Positions 27,579 to 36,433 are shown, numbered from the stretch's first letter. The stretch: DNA of 46,884 bases from a bacterium (GCA_015485355.1 WFTQ01000029.1:1-46884); one strand, 5' to 3'. The notes: a model not told the origin generated them from the letters alone. A program made the numbers and translations.

Positions 27579-29087
27579 CTACCGTCTGCGATAGTAGATC
27601 ACCACACCCGTAATAATGATCACCAAAGGTAAAGCAAAGACGCTGGCGTAGAGGATCACTTTGCTATCCTTTGCCGTCAGGTTCACCCGACGATCGTCCA
27701 TTTCTTTGGGCCGAATGGTGATCATGTCCTCTTCTTCGGCCAGCCAGTTGATCATATTCAGGAACAGGTCATAATTTCCGGAATTTCGGATATAGGCGTT
27801 GGCGGCAAAATCACTGTCGCCGACGACCAGAATCCGGGCATTTTTCTGTTGGTCGATTTTCTTGGTGGCCACGACCGCCATGGGCACCGGTCCCGGTAAA
27901 TCTTTGCCTTTGTCGAAAGCCACGCGGGTGGAACGATAATCCACTTCCCCCCATCCATTGGGGGTGGATTCAAACAACACTTTGACCGTCACATCGGCAT
28001 CTCCTTGTTCCAGGGGGCGGACCGGGCAGGCCTCCGGATAGAAGGTCATGATGCGAAACTCTTTGAAAATTTCATGTTCTTTATACTTACTAACCAGGGG
28101 CACCCCGGGACCCATGCCGAATAATTGACCCAGCCCACTGGCGTCGATGACCAGGGCATCCTCCACTTTGATCTTATAATTGGCCAGAAAATCCACCAGG
28201 CCGGGCTTCCATTCCGGATCCAGAAGAACCATTAATTTTCCTCCGTTATCCACATATTCTCGTATCGAGTCCAGCTCCGGCTGGAAGAATTCCGCCCGGG
28301 GACCCGCAATGACCAGAACGGAGCAGTCGTCGGGAATGGTCTTGTCCACCGCCAGATTGATTTGCTTCACCAGATAATTATCCCGGCGGATTCCCTCGGC
28401 GGCGATTTTATAGCCCCGGGGCTCTTCACTCCCGATATCTTTCTCCCCGTGACCGGTGGTAAAGTAAATCACCTTGTCCTGTTCTCGGGTCACCCGCAAT
28501 ATGGCATTGGTTAAATTCCCCTCGTTCAGTTCCGTCAGGGTTTCCCGTTTGGTACCACTCTCTACAATCAAAGTCCCGTACTGGGTGACTTGATAGCGCT
28601 TGGCCGTACCCGGCTTCTGGTTGGGATCGATGAATTCGAAAGTGATATATTTCGTATGATACGCGTATTCTTCCAGCAAATCGCGAGCCCGTAACTCATC
28701 CCCTTTCTTATAGAAGGCCAGTATGGTGACTTCTTTATCCAGATTCTTCAAGACTTTTTTGGTCTGATCGGCCAGGCTGAACAGTCCCTTCGCGGTCAGG
28801 TCGGCCCGCAGGTGATGCCGACTGGAAATGAAGGCCAACAAGGCCAGAATGCCCAGAAAGATCACACTGTTCAACACACTGCTGGCGCCATATTGAACCA
28901 GTTTTTTGCTAACCACTTTTTCCCGAAACCTGCGCCGGTAGTAAATTCCCACTCCGGTAACGCCCAATCCCAGGATTAAAGAGATGGTGGAAATCCAATC
29001 CCACAGCTGATTGAGCGAAAAATTGATCAAACTGTACACGATCAGCAACACGCCCACGACCATGGCGAATGTGGTGTATTTTTTCAT
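27579..29087 (-). CDS. GldG-like ABC exporter auxiliary membrane protein
   Basis: A 502-residue protein: three predicted helices in the first 95 residues, a large extracytoplasmic domain and one C-terminal helix ending IYYRRR. The middle contains the GldG/ABC_transp_aux signature, including LFSLADQTKKVL and TGHGEKDI, followed by a Rossmann-like region (LVIAGPRAEF, DNGGKLMVLLDPE). In gliding Bacteroidota GldA, GldF and GldG form an ABC transporter; in other lineages the same trio is an uncharacterised exporter. This locus has no other gliding genes, so a motility role should not be assumed. GGGAGGATAAACGACA precedes the ATG. Confidence 0.9.
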   Translation of the reverse strand: MKKYTTFAMVVGVLLIVYSLINFSLNQLWDWISTISLILGLGVTGVGIYYRRRFREKVVSKKLVQYGASSVLNSVIFLGILALLAFISSRHHLRADLTAKGLFSLADQTKKVLKNLDKEVTILAFYKKGDELRARDLLEEYAYHTKYITFEFIDPNQKPGTAKRYQVTQYGTLIVESGTKRETLTELNEGNLTNAILRVTREQDKVIYFTTGHGEKDIGSEEPRGYKIAAEGIRRDNYLVKQINLAVDKTIPDDCSVLVIAGPRAEFFQPELDSIREYVDNGGKLMVLLDPEWKPGLVDFLANYKIKVEDALVIDASGLGQLFGMGPGVPLVSKYKEHEIFKEFRIMTFYPEACPVRPLEQGDADVTVKVLFESTPNGWGEVDYRSTRVAFDKGKDLPGPVPMAVVATKKIDQQKNARILVVGDSDFAANAYIRNSGNYDLFLNMINWLAEEEDMITIRPKEMDDRRVNLTAKDSKVILYASVFALPLVIIITGVVIYYRRR

Positions 29088-29132
29088 TGTCGTTTATCCT
29101 CCCAGTTTGTTATTGCCGTTTCTCAATTCGCA

Positions 29133-29915
29133 TCAAGCCCGCCATTTGATCGATTCCACCGACCGATAGGTGAGATAAATACCAAACGTGGTCAACAGCA
29201 GGTAGAAAATCACGTGTTGGCTATCGATCACCCCTTGCGCGAAATCTTCGAAATGGTTAATCACCGACAGATAATTCAACACCGCGGAGAGTCCCGGTCC
29301 GGAGAAATTGGCCGCCCAGCCGATGACCCACAGCACCAGCGCCAGTCCAAAGCCTCCGATGGCCGCGATAATCTGGTTTTCGGTCAGGGAAGAGATAAAC
29401 AATCCTCCTCCCACAAAAGCCGAACCCAATAACACCAGTCCCAGATATCCCGAAAAAACGGGCCAGAATTCCGGGTTCCCGTAAATAAACAGCAACGATA
29501 GGTAAAACACCGTAGGCAGTAACATCACCATGTAAAAGGTCAAACCGGCAACAAATTTTCCCAACACGATATTGGAAGTGGTGAGCGGAGTCGTATACAG
29601 CAACTCCACGGTACCGCTGCGCTTTTCCTCGGAAAACAGGCGCATGGTTACCAGAGGCAATACAAACAAGGAGATCAGGGCCAGGTTCCAGAAGTAGGGA
29701 CGGATAAGCTGGAGGTTGATATTGAATTTTTGCGGCGGTGTACGAAATTGCTGGGAACGAATCATATCCATGAAAGCCGCTTCGACAAAGCTGCTTAAAT
29801 AGAGATAGAAGAAAATTCCGGTGATGACCGCAAAGGCCGCAATTACAATATAGGCGATTGGGGAATAGAAAAAGTGTTTCAGTTCTTTCTGATAAACTGC
29901 CAGTGTTTTTCTCAT
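29133..29915 (-). CDS. ABC-2 type exporter permease (GldF-like)
   Basis: A 260-residue permease with six predicted helices. The N-terminus (TLAVYQKELKHFFYSPIAY) and the conserved cytoplasmic stretch TMRLFSEEKRSGTVELLYTTP near residues 86-105 are typical of ABC-2 permeases of the NosY/GldF group. It partners with the ATPase encoded immediately upstream: its ATG lies three bases from the ATPase stop, with GGAGG inside the preceding gene. The substrate is unknown. Confidence 0.92.
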   Translation of the reverse strand: MRKTLAVYQKELKHFFYSPIAYIVIAAFAVITGIFFYLYLSSFVEAAFMDMIRSQQFRTPPQKFNINLQLIRPYFWNLALISLFVLPLVTMRLFSEEKRSGTVELLYTTPLTTSNIVLGKFVAGLTFYMVMLLPTVFYLSLLFIYGNPEFWPVFSGYLGLVLLGSAFVGGGLFISSLTENQIIAAIGGFGLALVLWVIGWAANFSGPGLSAVLNYLSVINHFEDFAQGVIDSQHVIFYLLLTTFGIYLTYRSVESIKWRA

Positions 29916-29917
29916 CT

Positions 29918-30853
29918 TCAGGCCACCTCCTCTTTTGTGGTCAGATGCAGGAAGATTTCCTCCAGGGAATACGATTCGGTGCGCAGCTCATACAATCCCA
30001 GCCCCTGATCGACAATGGCCCGGGCCAGGTCGCGGCGGATATCCGAGGTCACCTCGATGGTGAACCGCATGCGCCCGTTTTGCTGGGCCTCTTTTTGAAC
30101 GCTGGCGATTTCGGGGAACTTTTGCAACACCTGTTCGGCGGCTCCACCATCACCGTCCATTTCCACAATCAGACGTTCGGTCCCTTTTAAACGGCGGGTC
30201 AGGCCTTCGGGGGTGTCTTCGGCCACCACCTCCCCTCTGTTGATGATGACCACCCGACCACAGGTCATTTCGACTTCCGGCAGAATGTGGGTGGAAAGAA
30301 TGATGGTATGTTCCCCGCCCAGGGATTTAATCAGTTCCCGGATTTCGATGATCTGACGGGGATCCAGCCCCACGGTCGGCTCGTCCAGGATCAATACTTC
30401 GGGCTCATTCAACAGGGCCTGCGCCAGCCCCACCCGCTGTTTGAACCCTTTGGACAGGCTGCCGATCACCTGCCGGTATACTTCTTCTAACCCGGCTTTC
30501 TGCACGGCACTGTTGATGGCACTCTTTATCCGATTGGAAGGCACTTCCTTAACACGGGCCACAAATTCCAGATACTCGGACACCCGCAGATCGTTATAGA
30601 GGGGGGGATTTTCCGGCAGATAACCCAGACGCTTTTTCACCTCCAGCGGTTGTTCCCAGATGTCGTATCCGGCCACCCGGGCCTCACCGGAAGTGGGGGG
30701 CATATAACAGGTTAATATGCGCATGGTGGTGGTTTTGCCCGCACCATTGGGTCCCAGTAGACCCAACACTTCCCCCTTTTGAACGGCAAAGGAGACGTCT
30801 TTAATCGCCATCTTATCTCCGTAATAGCGCGTTAAATTTTTTACCTCGATCAC
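29918..30853 (-). CDS. ABC exporter ATPase (GldA/CcmA-like)
   Basis: A 311-residue ATPase with Walker A GPNGAGKT (34-41), Q loop in LPENPP, signature LSKGFKQR and Walker B LILDEPTVGLD, followed by the H loop in STHIL. The C-terminal 80 residues form the extra domain common to ABC-2 exporter ATPases. It starts at a GTG preceded by GGAGGAGGAG. A possible promoter lies at 30920-30949, so the exporter genes may be expressed partly independently of the MoxR genes upstream. Confidence 0.93.
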   Translation of the reverse strand: MIEVKNLTRYYGDKMAIKDVSFAVQKGEVLGLLGPNGAGKTTTMRILTCYMPPTSGEARVAGYDIWEQPLEVKKRLGYLPENPPLYNDLRVSEYLEFVARVKEVPSNRIKSAINSAVQKAGLEEVYRQVIGSLSKGFKQRVGLAQALLNEPEVLILDEPTVGLDPRQIIEIRELIKSLGGEHTIILSTHILPEVEMTCGRVVIINRGEVVAEDTPEGLTRRLKGTERLIVEMDGDGGAAEQVLQKFPEIASVQKEAQQNGRMRFTIEVTSDIRRDLARAIVDQGLGLYELRTESYSLEEIFLHLTTKEEVA

Positions 30854-30919
30854 TGCTCCTCCTCCATCGCTTATGATTTCACGATTTATTTAACATCGAT
30901 CCGATGAATGTCTGCGCTC

Positions 30920-30949
30920 AATTTACGGATATTGATCGAATACCATCAA
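30920..30949 (-). promoter_or_regulatory. Possible internal promoter before the exporter module
   Basis: On the minus strand TTGATG (30944-30949), an 18-base spacer and TAAATT (30920-30925). The 131-base gap here is one of the largest inside the array, which supports a transcription start; the -35 and spacing are not ideal. Confidence 0.4.
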
Positions 30950-30984
30950 ACCCTGAAACCCGGAGAAAAGTTTCTTTCAATCCT

Positions 30985-31983
30985 TTAATTTTCCGATTTT
31001 TGACGCCCATTTTCCGGTACCTGGGATTCCACCTTTTCCAACACTTCCACGGCTTGAAATTCCAGCCGGGTGGCCTCGATGAAATGACGCACCCGCTGCA
31101 CCGCTTGATGTACCTCGTTGCCGTCCGGAACATAACGGGCAAACTTTACCAGATCACACAACTCCAGCGCGCCCTCCAATTGATCCAGCGCCTGAGAATC
31201 GATGTTCATTTCCCGCAAAGCGTACATCAACTCCGAAGTGGTGTCTTCCATCGCGGGAATAAAAAAGCGATGCTCCACATAGCGCCGAACAATCTCCGAA
31301 AGCAAGGTAAAAAAGATTTTCCATTCCCCCCGTTTCGGCAAGTCGCTGTGCAGCAGTTGTTGGAGCTCGGAAAAGGCCATTTCGTGCGCGGGTCGGATGA
31401 CCTCCTTTCGGAACAGCGGTTGTCCGCGCTGCCGCTTCCGGTAATAAAAATAGCCCGCACCGGCCAGCGCCATCACCAGGAGCAGCAAAAGACCAGCCCA
31501 CATCCAGCGCCGATAATCGATCGGTATCTCCAACGGCGGTTTAATGTCCCTCAATTCGGCGTCTGCGGATTGCAGCACACTCTCCACATCAATTTCCACG
31601 GCCTCCGAGGTGATGATCTGGGGCGTTGTGGCCGTATCCGAAGGGAAAAAAGCCACCGGAAACGGGGGAATGACAAACCGCCCCGTGTCGTATACCGAAA
31701 TGACATAGGTAAAGGTCTGTTCCACCACACCGTCCCTTTCCACCGGTTCGCCAATCCGGTAATCGTTAATCTCAAACATGCCCAGATTCACCCCGGGTCC
31801 GGGATTTTCTACCCGCAACGCCGGCGCATGACGAATGGTCAGAGTGTAGGTGACGCGATCGCCAATGGTGATGCGATTCCGATCCACGCTCGCTTCTATC
31901 TCAATAAGGGACGCCGATTCCGATAAACCGGAAGCCATCCATATGAACACCACCATGCCGACGAAGCTGCAATACTTTCCCAT
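30985..31983 (-). CDS. BatD-like / DUF4381-like single-pass membrane protein (BatD-like 2)
   Basis: A 332-residue protein: signal peptide (about 1-24), exported beta-rich domain (about 28-135) with BatD-like strands (RITIGDRVTYTLTI, GRFVIPPFPV), one membrane helix (160-181) and a helical cytoplasmic domain of about 140 residues. The cytoplasmic part contains WKIFFTLLSEIVRRYVEHRF, a pattern of DUF4381-type proteins that accompany MoxR/VWA genes. It is about half the length of BatD and has only one beta domain. Good CCGGAGTAAGCC site before the ATG, three bases after the upstream stop. Role inferred only from the neighbourhood. Confidence 0.75.
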   Translation of the reverse strand: MGKYCSFVGMVVFIWMASGLSESASLIEIEASVDRNRITIGDRVTYTLTIRHAPALRVENPGPGVNLGMFEINDYRIGEPVERDGVVEQTFTYVISVYDTGRFVIPPFPVAFFPSDTATTPQIITSEAVEIDVESVLQSADAELRDIKPPLEIPIDYRRWMWAGLLLLLVMALAGAGYFYYRKRQRGQPLFRKEVIRPAHEMAFSELQQLLHSDLPKRGEWKIFFTLLSEIVRRYVEHRFFIPAMEDTTSELMYALREMNIDSQALDQLEGALELCDLVKFARYVPDGNEVHQAVQRVRHFIEATRLEFQAVEVLEKVESQVPENGRQKSEN

Positions 31984-31986
31984 GGC

Positions 31987-32949
31987 TTACTCCGGAATGC
32001 GTTCTTCGTAGATCACCACCTTTTCGGCTTTCATCAACCGATCCACCAGCGCCTGATAGGCTTCTTGCTGCTTTTCCCGAATAAAATCCTGGGCCACCTG
32101 CTGGGCAACCTCGGTAAACGGGGGAATTCGGACAACCTTGCCCTGAGAATCTTTTTCGGCGTACTTCGCCTTATGTGCTTGGTAATACAACTCCACGTCC
32201 TTGTTGGAATAGCGATCCAGGTTGGCACGGGATTCGATTTCCTGCTGGAGCAATTTTTGCACCATCAGGGCCTTTTTTGCCTGGAAGGCCCCTTCCACCA
32301 CCTCGGGATCTTGATCCAGACCCTGTCGCTTGGCGGAATCGTAAAGCAATTCCTGAAGAATATATTGCTTCAGGAAATCGACCTTTGCCCGTCGGGAGCT
32401 CCGGATCTGCTCCCGCAAATAATCCGGAAGCCGCTGCAACTCGTAATTGAGGTCTCCCAGGGTGATGGTTCGGGAACCCACACGGGCCACCACGTCCCCG
32501 GGCCGTGATCGGGGTTTTTGGGCGTCCACCAGGGCGGCCTCCTGTTGCATCACCTGTTGGGCATCCGCGGAACGCTGCAATCGTTCCAGACAGGCCACAA
32601 TGTTTTTGCTGACTTCTCGATTCAAAGGCGAATCGGGATACAGATATTTAATGCGCAGATAGTAGGCCAGGGCGTTTTCGTAATCCCGTAAACGTTCAAA
32701 ATAAATGGTGGCGATCTGGTACGAGATGTTGGCCTGTTCCCGGGCATCCAGGGGGTAATTTTTCAAATAATCCTCATACTCGGCGACGGCCTGACGATAC
32801 AATTGCTGATTGTATAATACATTGGCGAAGGCGCGTTTTTGTTCCGCCGGTAGGGTTACCGGTTGCTGCTCACACCCGATCATCAGAACCATCCCGAGCA
32901 GCGACGACAGCAACCAGCGGGATGAAGGTTTGGCCACGACCTCCTCCAT
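31987..32949 (-). CDS. Lipoprotein with TPRs and a SurA N-domain-like region
   Basis: A 320-residue lipoprotein. The signal ends in the lipobox LMIGC with C26. Residues 40-130 contain TPR-like helices (YRQAVAEYEDYLKNYP; YENALAYYLRIKYLYP). From about 150 a SurA/PpiD N-domain-like segment appears: VARVGSRTITLGDLNYELQ, then long helices with LLQQEIES. It ends with a helical segment (AQDFIREKQQEAYQALVDRL). The proline isomerase domain that normally sits inside SurA proteins is missing. It may be a chaperone or scaffold for exported partners of this operon. AAGGAG precedes the ATG; it is followed directly by BatD-like 2. Confidence 0.7.
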   Translation of the reverse strand: MEEVVAKPSSRWLLSSLLGMVLMIGCEQQPVTLPAEQKRAFANVLYNQQLYRQAVAEYEDYLKNYPLDAREQANISYQIATIYFERLRDYENALAYYLRIKYLYPDSPLNREVSKNIVACLERLQRSADAQQVMQQEAALVDAQKPRSRPGDVVARVGSRTITLGDLNYELQRLPDYLREQIRSSRRAKVDFLKQYILQELLYDSAKRQGLDQDPEVVEGAFQAKKALMVQKLLQQEIESRANLDRYSNKDVELYYQAHKAKYAEKDSQGKVVRIPPFTEVAQQVAQDFIREKQQEAYQALVDRLMKAEKVVIYEERIPE

Positions 32950-32960
32950 AGCATCTCTCC

Positions 32961-33851
32961 TTAATGAAACCGTTTGGCTCGCATGCGAAAGAATCGGGTC
33001 AACGGCTGCAGATAGGGTCGATCGGTATAAATATCGATATAATCCACCCCAATGGACTTGAAGAACCGCTCCAATCGTTCATTCTCCGTCAGGGCATTTT
33101 CCGCGATGGAGTCTCGAATCTCGGTCACCGAGGTATCCACCAGCATCGTCTCTCCGGTTTCCAGGTCTTCCAGTTCCAGCAATCCCACTTGAGGCAATTC
33201 CTCTTCCAGAGGATCGCGAATATGCAGGGCCACCAGATCGTGGCGTTTATGGGCTACCTGCAAACTTTTTTCGAACCCGCCGGCCAGGAAATCGCTGATC
33301 AAAAACACGGTAGCCCGACGTTTTAAGATTTGATTGAGATATTCCAGCGCGGTATCGATGCGGGTACGCCGATTCTGCAAGGCCAGTTCTTCTTCCGCAT
33401 ACAGCAATTCCCGGATAACCCGGAGCACATGTTTGCGCCCCTTGCGAGGGGGAACAAACTTTTCGATGCGGTCGCTGAAGAGGATTAATCCAACCTTATC
33501 GTTGTTGCGAATCGCAGAAGCGGCCAGCAAGGCCGCTATCTCCACGGCAATCAATCCCTTCTCCCGCCCCCGGCTCCCAAATTTTTGGGACGAACTGGCA
33601 TCGAACAGCAACATGACGATAAGTTCCCGCTCTTCATCGAATACTTTTACAAAGGGATGGTTCATGCGAGCCGAAACATTCCAGTCGATATTCCGCACAT
33701 CATCTCCGGGTTGATATTCCCGCACTTCGGCGAATTCCATCCCGCGCCCTTTAAACACGGAATGGTATTCTCCGGCGAAGACTTCGTTCACCACGCCGCG
33801 GATGCCGATCTCGATTCGCCGCACTTTCTTTAGTAGTTCTTTGGTATCCAT
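32961..33851 (-). CDS. DUF58 (VWA-like) protein
   Basis: A 296-residue cytoplasmic DUF58 protein. The hallmark block GRGMEFAEVREYQPGDDVRNID (residues 36-56, quoted only in part: GRGMEF, YQPGDD, NIDWNV) and the VWA-like FDASSS (D84) are intact. DUF58 proteins are always found beside MoxR ATPases and are likely substrates or partners. The ribosome-binding site before the ATG is weak, but the MoxR stop lies only 19 bases upstream. The same gene order moxR-DUF58 precedes the bat genes in many bacteria. Confidence 0.93.
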   Translation of the reverse strand: MDTKELLKKVRRIEIGIRGVVNEVFAGEYHSVFKGRGMEFAEVREYQPGDDVRNIDWNVSARMNHPFVKVFDEERELIVMLLFDASSSQKFGSRGREKGLIAVEIAALLAASAIRNNDKVGLILFSDRIEKFVPPRKGRKHVLRVIRELLYAEEELALQNRRTRIDTALEYLNQILKRRATVFLISDFLAGGFEKSLQVAHKRHDLVALHIRDPLEEELPQVGLLELEDLETGETMLVDTSVTEIRDSIAENALTENERLERFFKSIGVDYIDIYTDRPYLQPLTRFFRMRAKRFH

Positions 33852-33870
33852 TTCAAATACGCATTCGTTT

Positions 33871-34860
33871 TCAGGGGACTTCCACCTGGCTTAAGACCCG
33901 GCGCACCACATCTTCCGAAGTTACTTCTTCGGCTTCGGCCTCGTAGGTCACAATAATCCGGTGGCGCAAGACGTCCAGTCCGACGGCTTTCACATCCTCG
34001 GGGGTTACATAGCCCCGTCGCCGTAAAAAGGCATGGGCCTTGGCGGCCAGCTTCAGATTAATCGATGCCCGGGGCGAAGCCCCGTAGGCAATTAACGGCT
34101 TCAGGTCTTCCAGCCCGTACTCCTCGGGATTCCGGGTTGCAAACACAATATCGACAATATATTTTTCGATCTTCTCATCCATATACACTTCGTTGACCAC
34201 GGCGCGCGCCTGAAGAATATCCCGGGGATGGACGACCGGTTGCACTTCAATGGCGTCCCCCCCGGCCATCCGGCGCATAATTTCCAGTTCCTCCTCCTTG
34301 GCGGGATAAGTGATGTTCAATTTGAGCATAAAGCGGTCCACCTGCGCCTCCGGCAGCGGATACGTTCCCTCCTGTTCGATGGGATTCTGGGTGGCCATCA
34401 CCAGGAAGGGGTCCTCCAGGGGGAAGGTGGTATCCCCGATGGTCACCTGACGCTCCTGCATGGCCTCCAGCAAGGCACTTTGCACCTTGGCCGGGGAGCG
34501 GTTAATTTCGTCGGCCAGAATGAGGTTGGCGAAAATGGGTCCCTTCCGGGTGGTAAACTCCCCGGTGCGCTGATTGTAAATCAGGGTACCGATCAGATCG
34601 GCGGGCAACAAATCCGGAGTAAACTGAATGCGCTGAAATTTGGCCTGAATGACCTGAGCCAGGGTTTTCACGGTCATGGTCTTGGCCAGCCCCGGAACCC
34701 CTTCCAGCAAAATGTGCCCGCCGGTGAGCAAGCCGATCAGCAGCCGCTCGATCATATAGCGCTGACCGACAATGACCCTGGACACCTCGGCGGTGATTTT
34801 TTCCACAAATGCACTTTCCTGCTGAATCTTCTGGTGAATCTCCTGAATATCTACCTGCAT
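33871..34860 (-). CDS. MoxR-family AAA+ ATPase
   Basis: A 329-residue AAA+ ATPase. Walker A is GVPGLAKT (54-61), Walker B LILADEIN (113-120) is followed by the sensor region MATQNPIEQEGTYPLPEAQ and RASINL. MoxR ATPases act as chaperones for metal-dependent VWA proteins, which fits the DUF58, BatA and BatB genes here. The open frame reaches 34896. AAGGAGGT precedes two adjacent ATGs and the second (34860) has the better spacing. Its A is the last base of the stop codon of BatD-like 1, so translation is coupled. Confidence 0.94.
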   Translation of the reverse strand: MQVDIQEIHQKIQQESAFVEKITAEVSRVIVGQRYMIERLLIGLLTGGHILLEGVPGLAKTMTVKTLAQVIQAKFQRIQFTPDLLPADLIGTLIYNQRTGEFTTRKGPIFANLILADEINRSPAKVQSALLEAMQERQVTIGDTTFPLEDPFLVMATQNPIEQEGTYPLPEAQVDRFMLKLNITYPAKEEELEIMRRMAGGDAIEVQPVVHPRDILQARAVVNEVYMDEKIEKYIVDIVFATRNPEEYGLEDLKPLIAYGASPRASINLKLAAKAHAFLRRRGYVTPEDVKAVGLDVLRHRIIVTYEAEAEEVTSEDVVRRVLSQVEVP

Positions 34861-35822
34861 CATACCTCCTTGACTTCTGGTCCACTGGCGTACCACATCT
34901 CCTTTCGTTTATTCAAAAAGGCCTCGATCGTACCATAAATTTCCATAAACTCAGCCGGCTCCACCCGCTTGCCGGCAAATTTGATTTCATCCAATTTCAG
35001 AAAAACACTTTCCAGACGGCTCATCTCCAGTTGATCCAGATTTTTTTCCCGAAGATGAGCCAGAATCTCAGCGGTGCTGGCCTCCAGGGTGGAACACTCG
35101 AATTCCCGGGCCAAATATTCTCGAAACAATCGAGACAATCGACGGGTCATCTCCGCCAAATTTGTCGAGCGGGGATCCACCTCCTGCCCAATTTTCGTCA
35201 GATACCGCTCCGCCAGAGGAACAGCGGCGGCCGGCGATTCCGACTCGGGCTGCCGACGACGACGAACAAATTGCACCACAAAATAGGCGACCGTGCCGAA
35301 AAACAACACCAACAGCACGATATAGATCAACGCCCGCACGTGCTTTCCCCCTTCGGCAACGGGTTCCACGATCTCCACCATAATGCGCTGAGATTGCAAT
35401 TGATCCTCCTCCCCGGTGACCCGATCCCGATATTGTACCAAAATCCCATCGATGTAGGCCATGCCCATCTCCATGGGACGGAACTGATACGTGATGGTTT
35501 TAACGGAACGATACTTCCCATCAGCCAGTGGAATCAAGCGATTGGCCGCACCACTGCCCTCCATCAATAGATTGGTGAGGATGGGCTGCTCGAGGGGCTG
35601 GATAGCATAGCGATCAAGCGGGCCGATCCAGGAAAGCTCCACATGAAACACGACCTTCTGGTTTAACGGCACCCGGCTCTGCTCCACATAGGCCCGAAAT
35701 TCGATTGCCGGGGGGGATGCAACCCGCGTGGTGTCTTCGGCCTCCTGAGCCCCAATCCAACCCGGAACAGCCAGTGCGCACAAAAGCCTGACAATCCATG
35801 CACCCAATCGTCTACAATGCAT
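34860..35822 (-). CDS. BatD-like single-pass membrane protein (BatD-like 1)
   Basis: A 320-residue protein with a signal peptide (to about residue 26, GWIGAQ), one exported beta-rich domain (about 40-170, starting FRAYVEQSRVPLNQKVVFHVEL, quoted in parts), a helix at about 180-200 and a basic-start cytoplasmic helical domain. The tail resembles that of BatD-like 2 and contains MTRRLSRLFREYLA. Two overlapping ATGs (35825 and 35822) follow AGGAA; the second has better spacing. It is the first gene of the MoxR array after the terminator at 35897-35931. Confidence 0.72.
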   Translation of the reverse strand: MHCRRLGAWIVRLLCALAVPGWIGAQEAEDTTRVASPPAIEFRAYVEQSRVPLNQKVVFHVELSWIGPLDRYAIQPLEQPILTNLLMEGSGAANRLIPLADGKYRSVKTITYQFRPMEMGMAYIDGILVQYRDRVTGEEDQLQSQRIMVEIVEPVAEGGKHVRALIYIVLLVLFFGTVAYFVVQFVRRRRQPESESPAAAVPLAERYLTKIGQEVDPRSTNLAEMTRRLSRLFREYLAREFECSTLEASTAEILAHLREKNLDQLEMSRLESVFLKLDEIKFAGKRVEPAEFMEIYGTIEAFLNKRKEMWYASGPEVKEV

Positions 35823-35896
35823 CATTTCCTGGAAATTTTAAATTATTGTTTAACGGTGCATTCTCGATTCAAGTTCCAGATCAACCGTTTTTCCCA

Positions 35897-35931
35897 TAAA
35901 AAAAGGGGTGAAGCGCACCCACAACACCCCT
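35897..35931 (-). terminator. Rho-independent terminator of the TPR lipoprotein gene
   Basis: On the minus strand AGGGGTG pairs with CACCCCT (35904-35910 and 35925-35931 in plus coordinates) and is followed by seven T. It separates the lipoprotein gene from the MoxR array. Confidence 0.85.
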
Positions 35932-35958
35932 CTTTTCTGTTTGATTTCTTCCTCACTT

Positions 35959-36366
35959 TTATTGGGTCGTTTCATCCATTTTCGCCTGACCCGTCTGAAG
36001 CTTCTCTTCTTTCAAAAAGGGCAGTTCGTCTATATTCTTCCCCATATTCTCCAACTCGTATCTGGCATCGTCCGCCAGCTCGTGATTGGGATACCGATCG
36101 ATGAATTGCCGGTAAAACTCCTTGGCTTTCTCGTAATTGTTCAAATAGTTGGCATTGATAAATCCCACCATGAACAAAGCTTTGGAGGTATACATTCCAT
36201 TGGGAAATTCCCGGACAATCTTCTCAAAATACGCTTCCGCCTGCTTCCAATCCTCCTTTGCCATGGATTGATTGGCTAAATCGTAATACTCTTTTTCCCC
36301 CATCTTCTTACCACAGGCGATCACCAATCCCAATATCAATAAAAACCCGAATGCCCGATGTTTCAT
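35959..36366 (-). CDS. TPR outer-membrane-type lipoprotein (YbgF/BamD-like repeats)
   Basis: A 135-residue lipoprotein with lipobox GLVIAC (C18) and two to three TPR-like units (YYDLANQSMAKEDWKQAEAYF region; FYRQFIDRYPNHELADDARYEL region, quoted only in parts). The repeat type is that of YbgF and BamD. The C-terminal 25 residues are polar and charged. It has its own promoter (36405-36433), a strong GGAGGGG site and its own terminator, so it is a single-gene unit although it points the same way as the MoxR array. Role unknown. Confidence 0.82.
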   Translation of the reverse strand: MKHRAFGFLLILGLVIACGKKMGEKEYYDLANQSMAKEDWKQAEAYFEKIVREFPNGMYTSKALFMVGFINANYLNNYEKAKEFYRQFIDRYPNHELADDARYELENMGKNIDELPFLKEEKLQTGQAKMDETTQ

Positions 36367-36404
36367 AACCCCTCCAATGATTGGTTCTTTGATTTTAGCG
36401 ACCT

Positions 36405-36433
36405 AATTTAGCCGTTCGACCGCAGAAATGCAA
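36405..36433 (-). promoter_or_regulatory. Promoter of the TPR lipoprotein gene
   Basis: TTGCAT (36428-36433), a 17-base spacer and TAAATT (36405-36410) on the minus strand, with a leader of about 32 bases. The -10 box is followed by AGGTC, exactly as in the tRNA-Arg promoter at 43744-43772. Confidence 0.7.

Noticed and set aside
20424-35822. A gliding-motility operon
   Set aside because: Only the ABC-type GldA/F/G-like parts are present; the essential gliding and type 9 secretion genes are not in the window, so a motility role is not supported.
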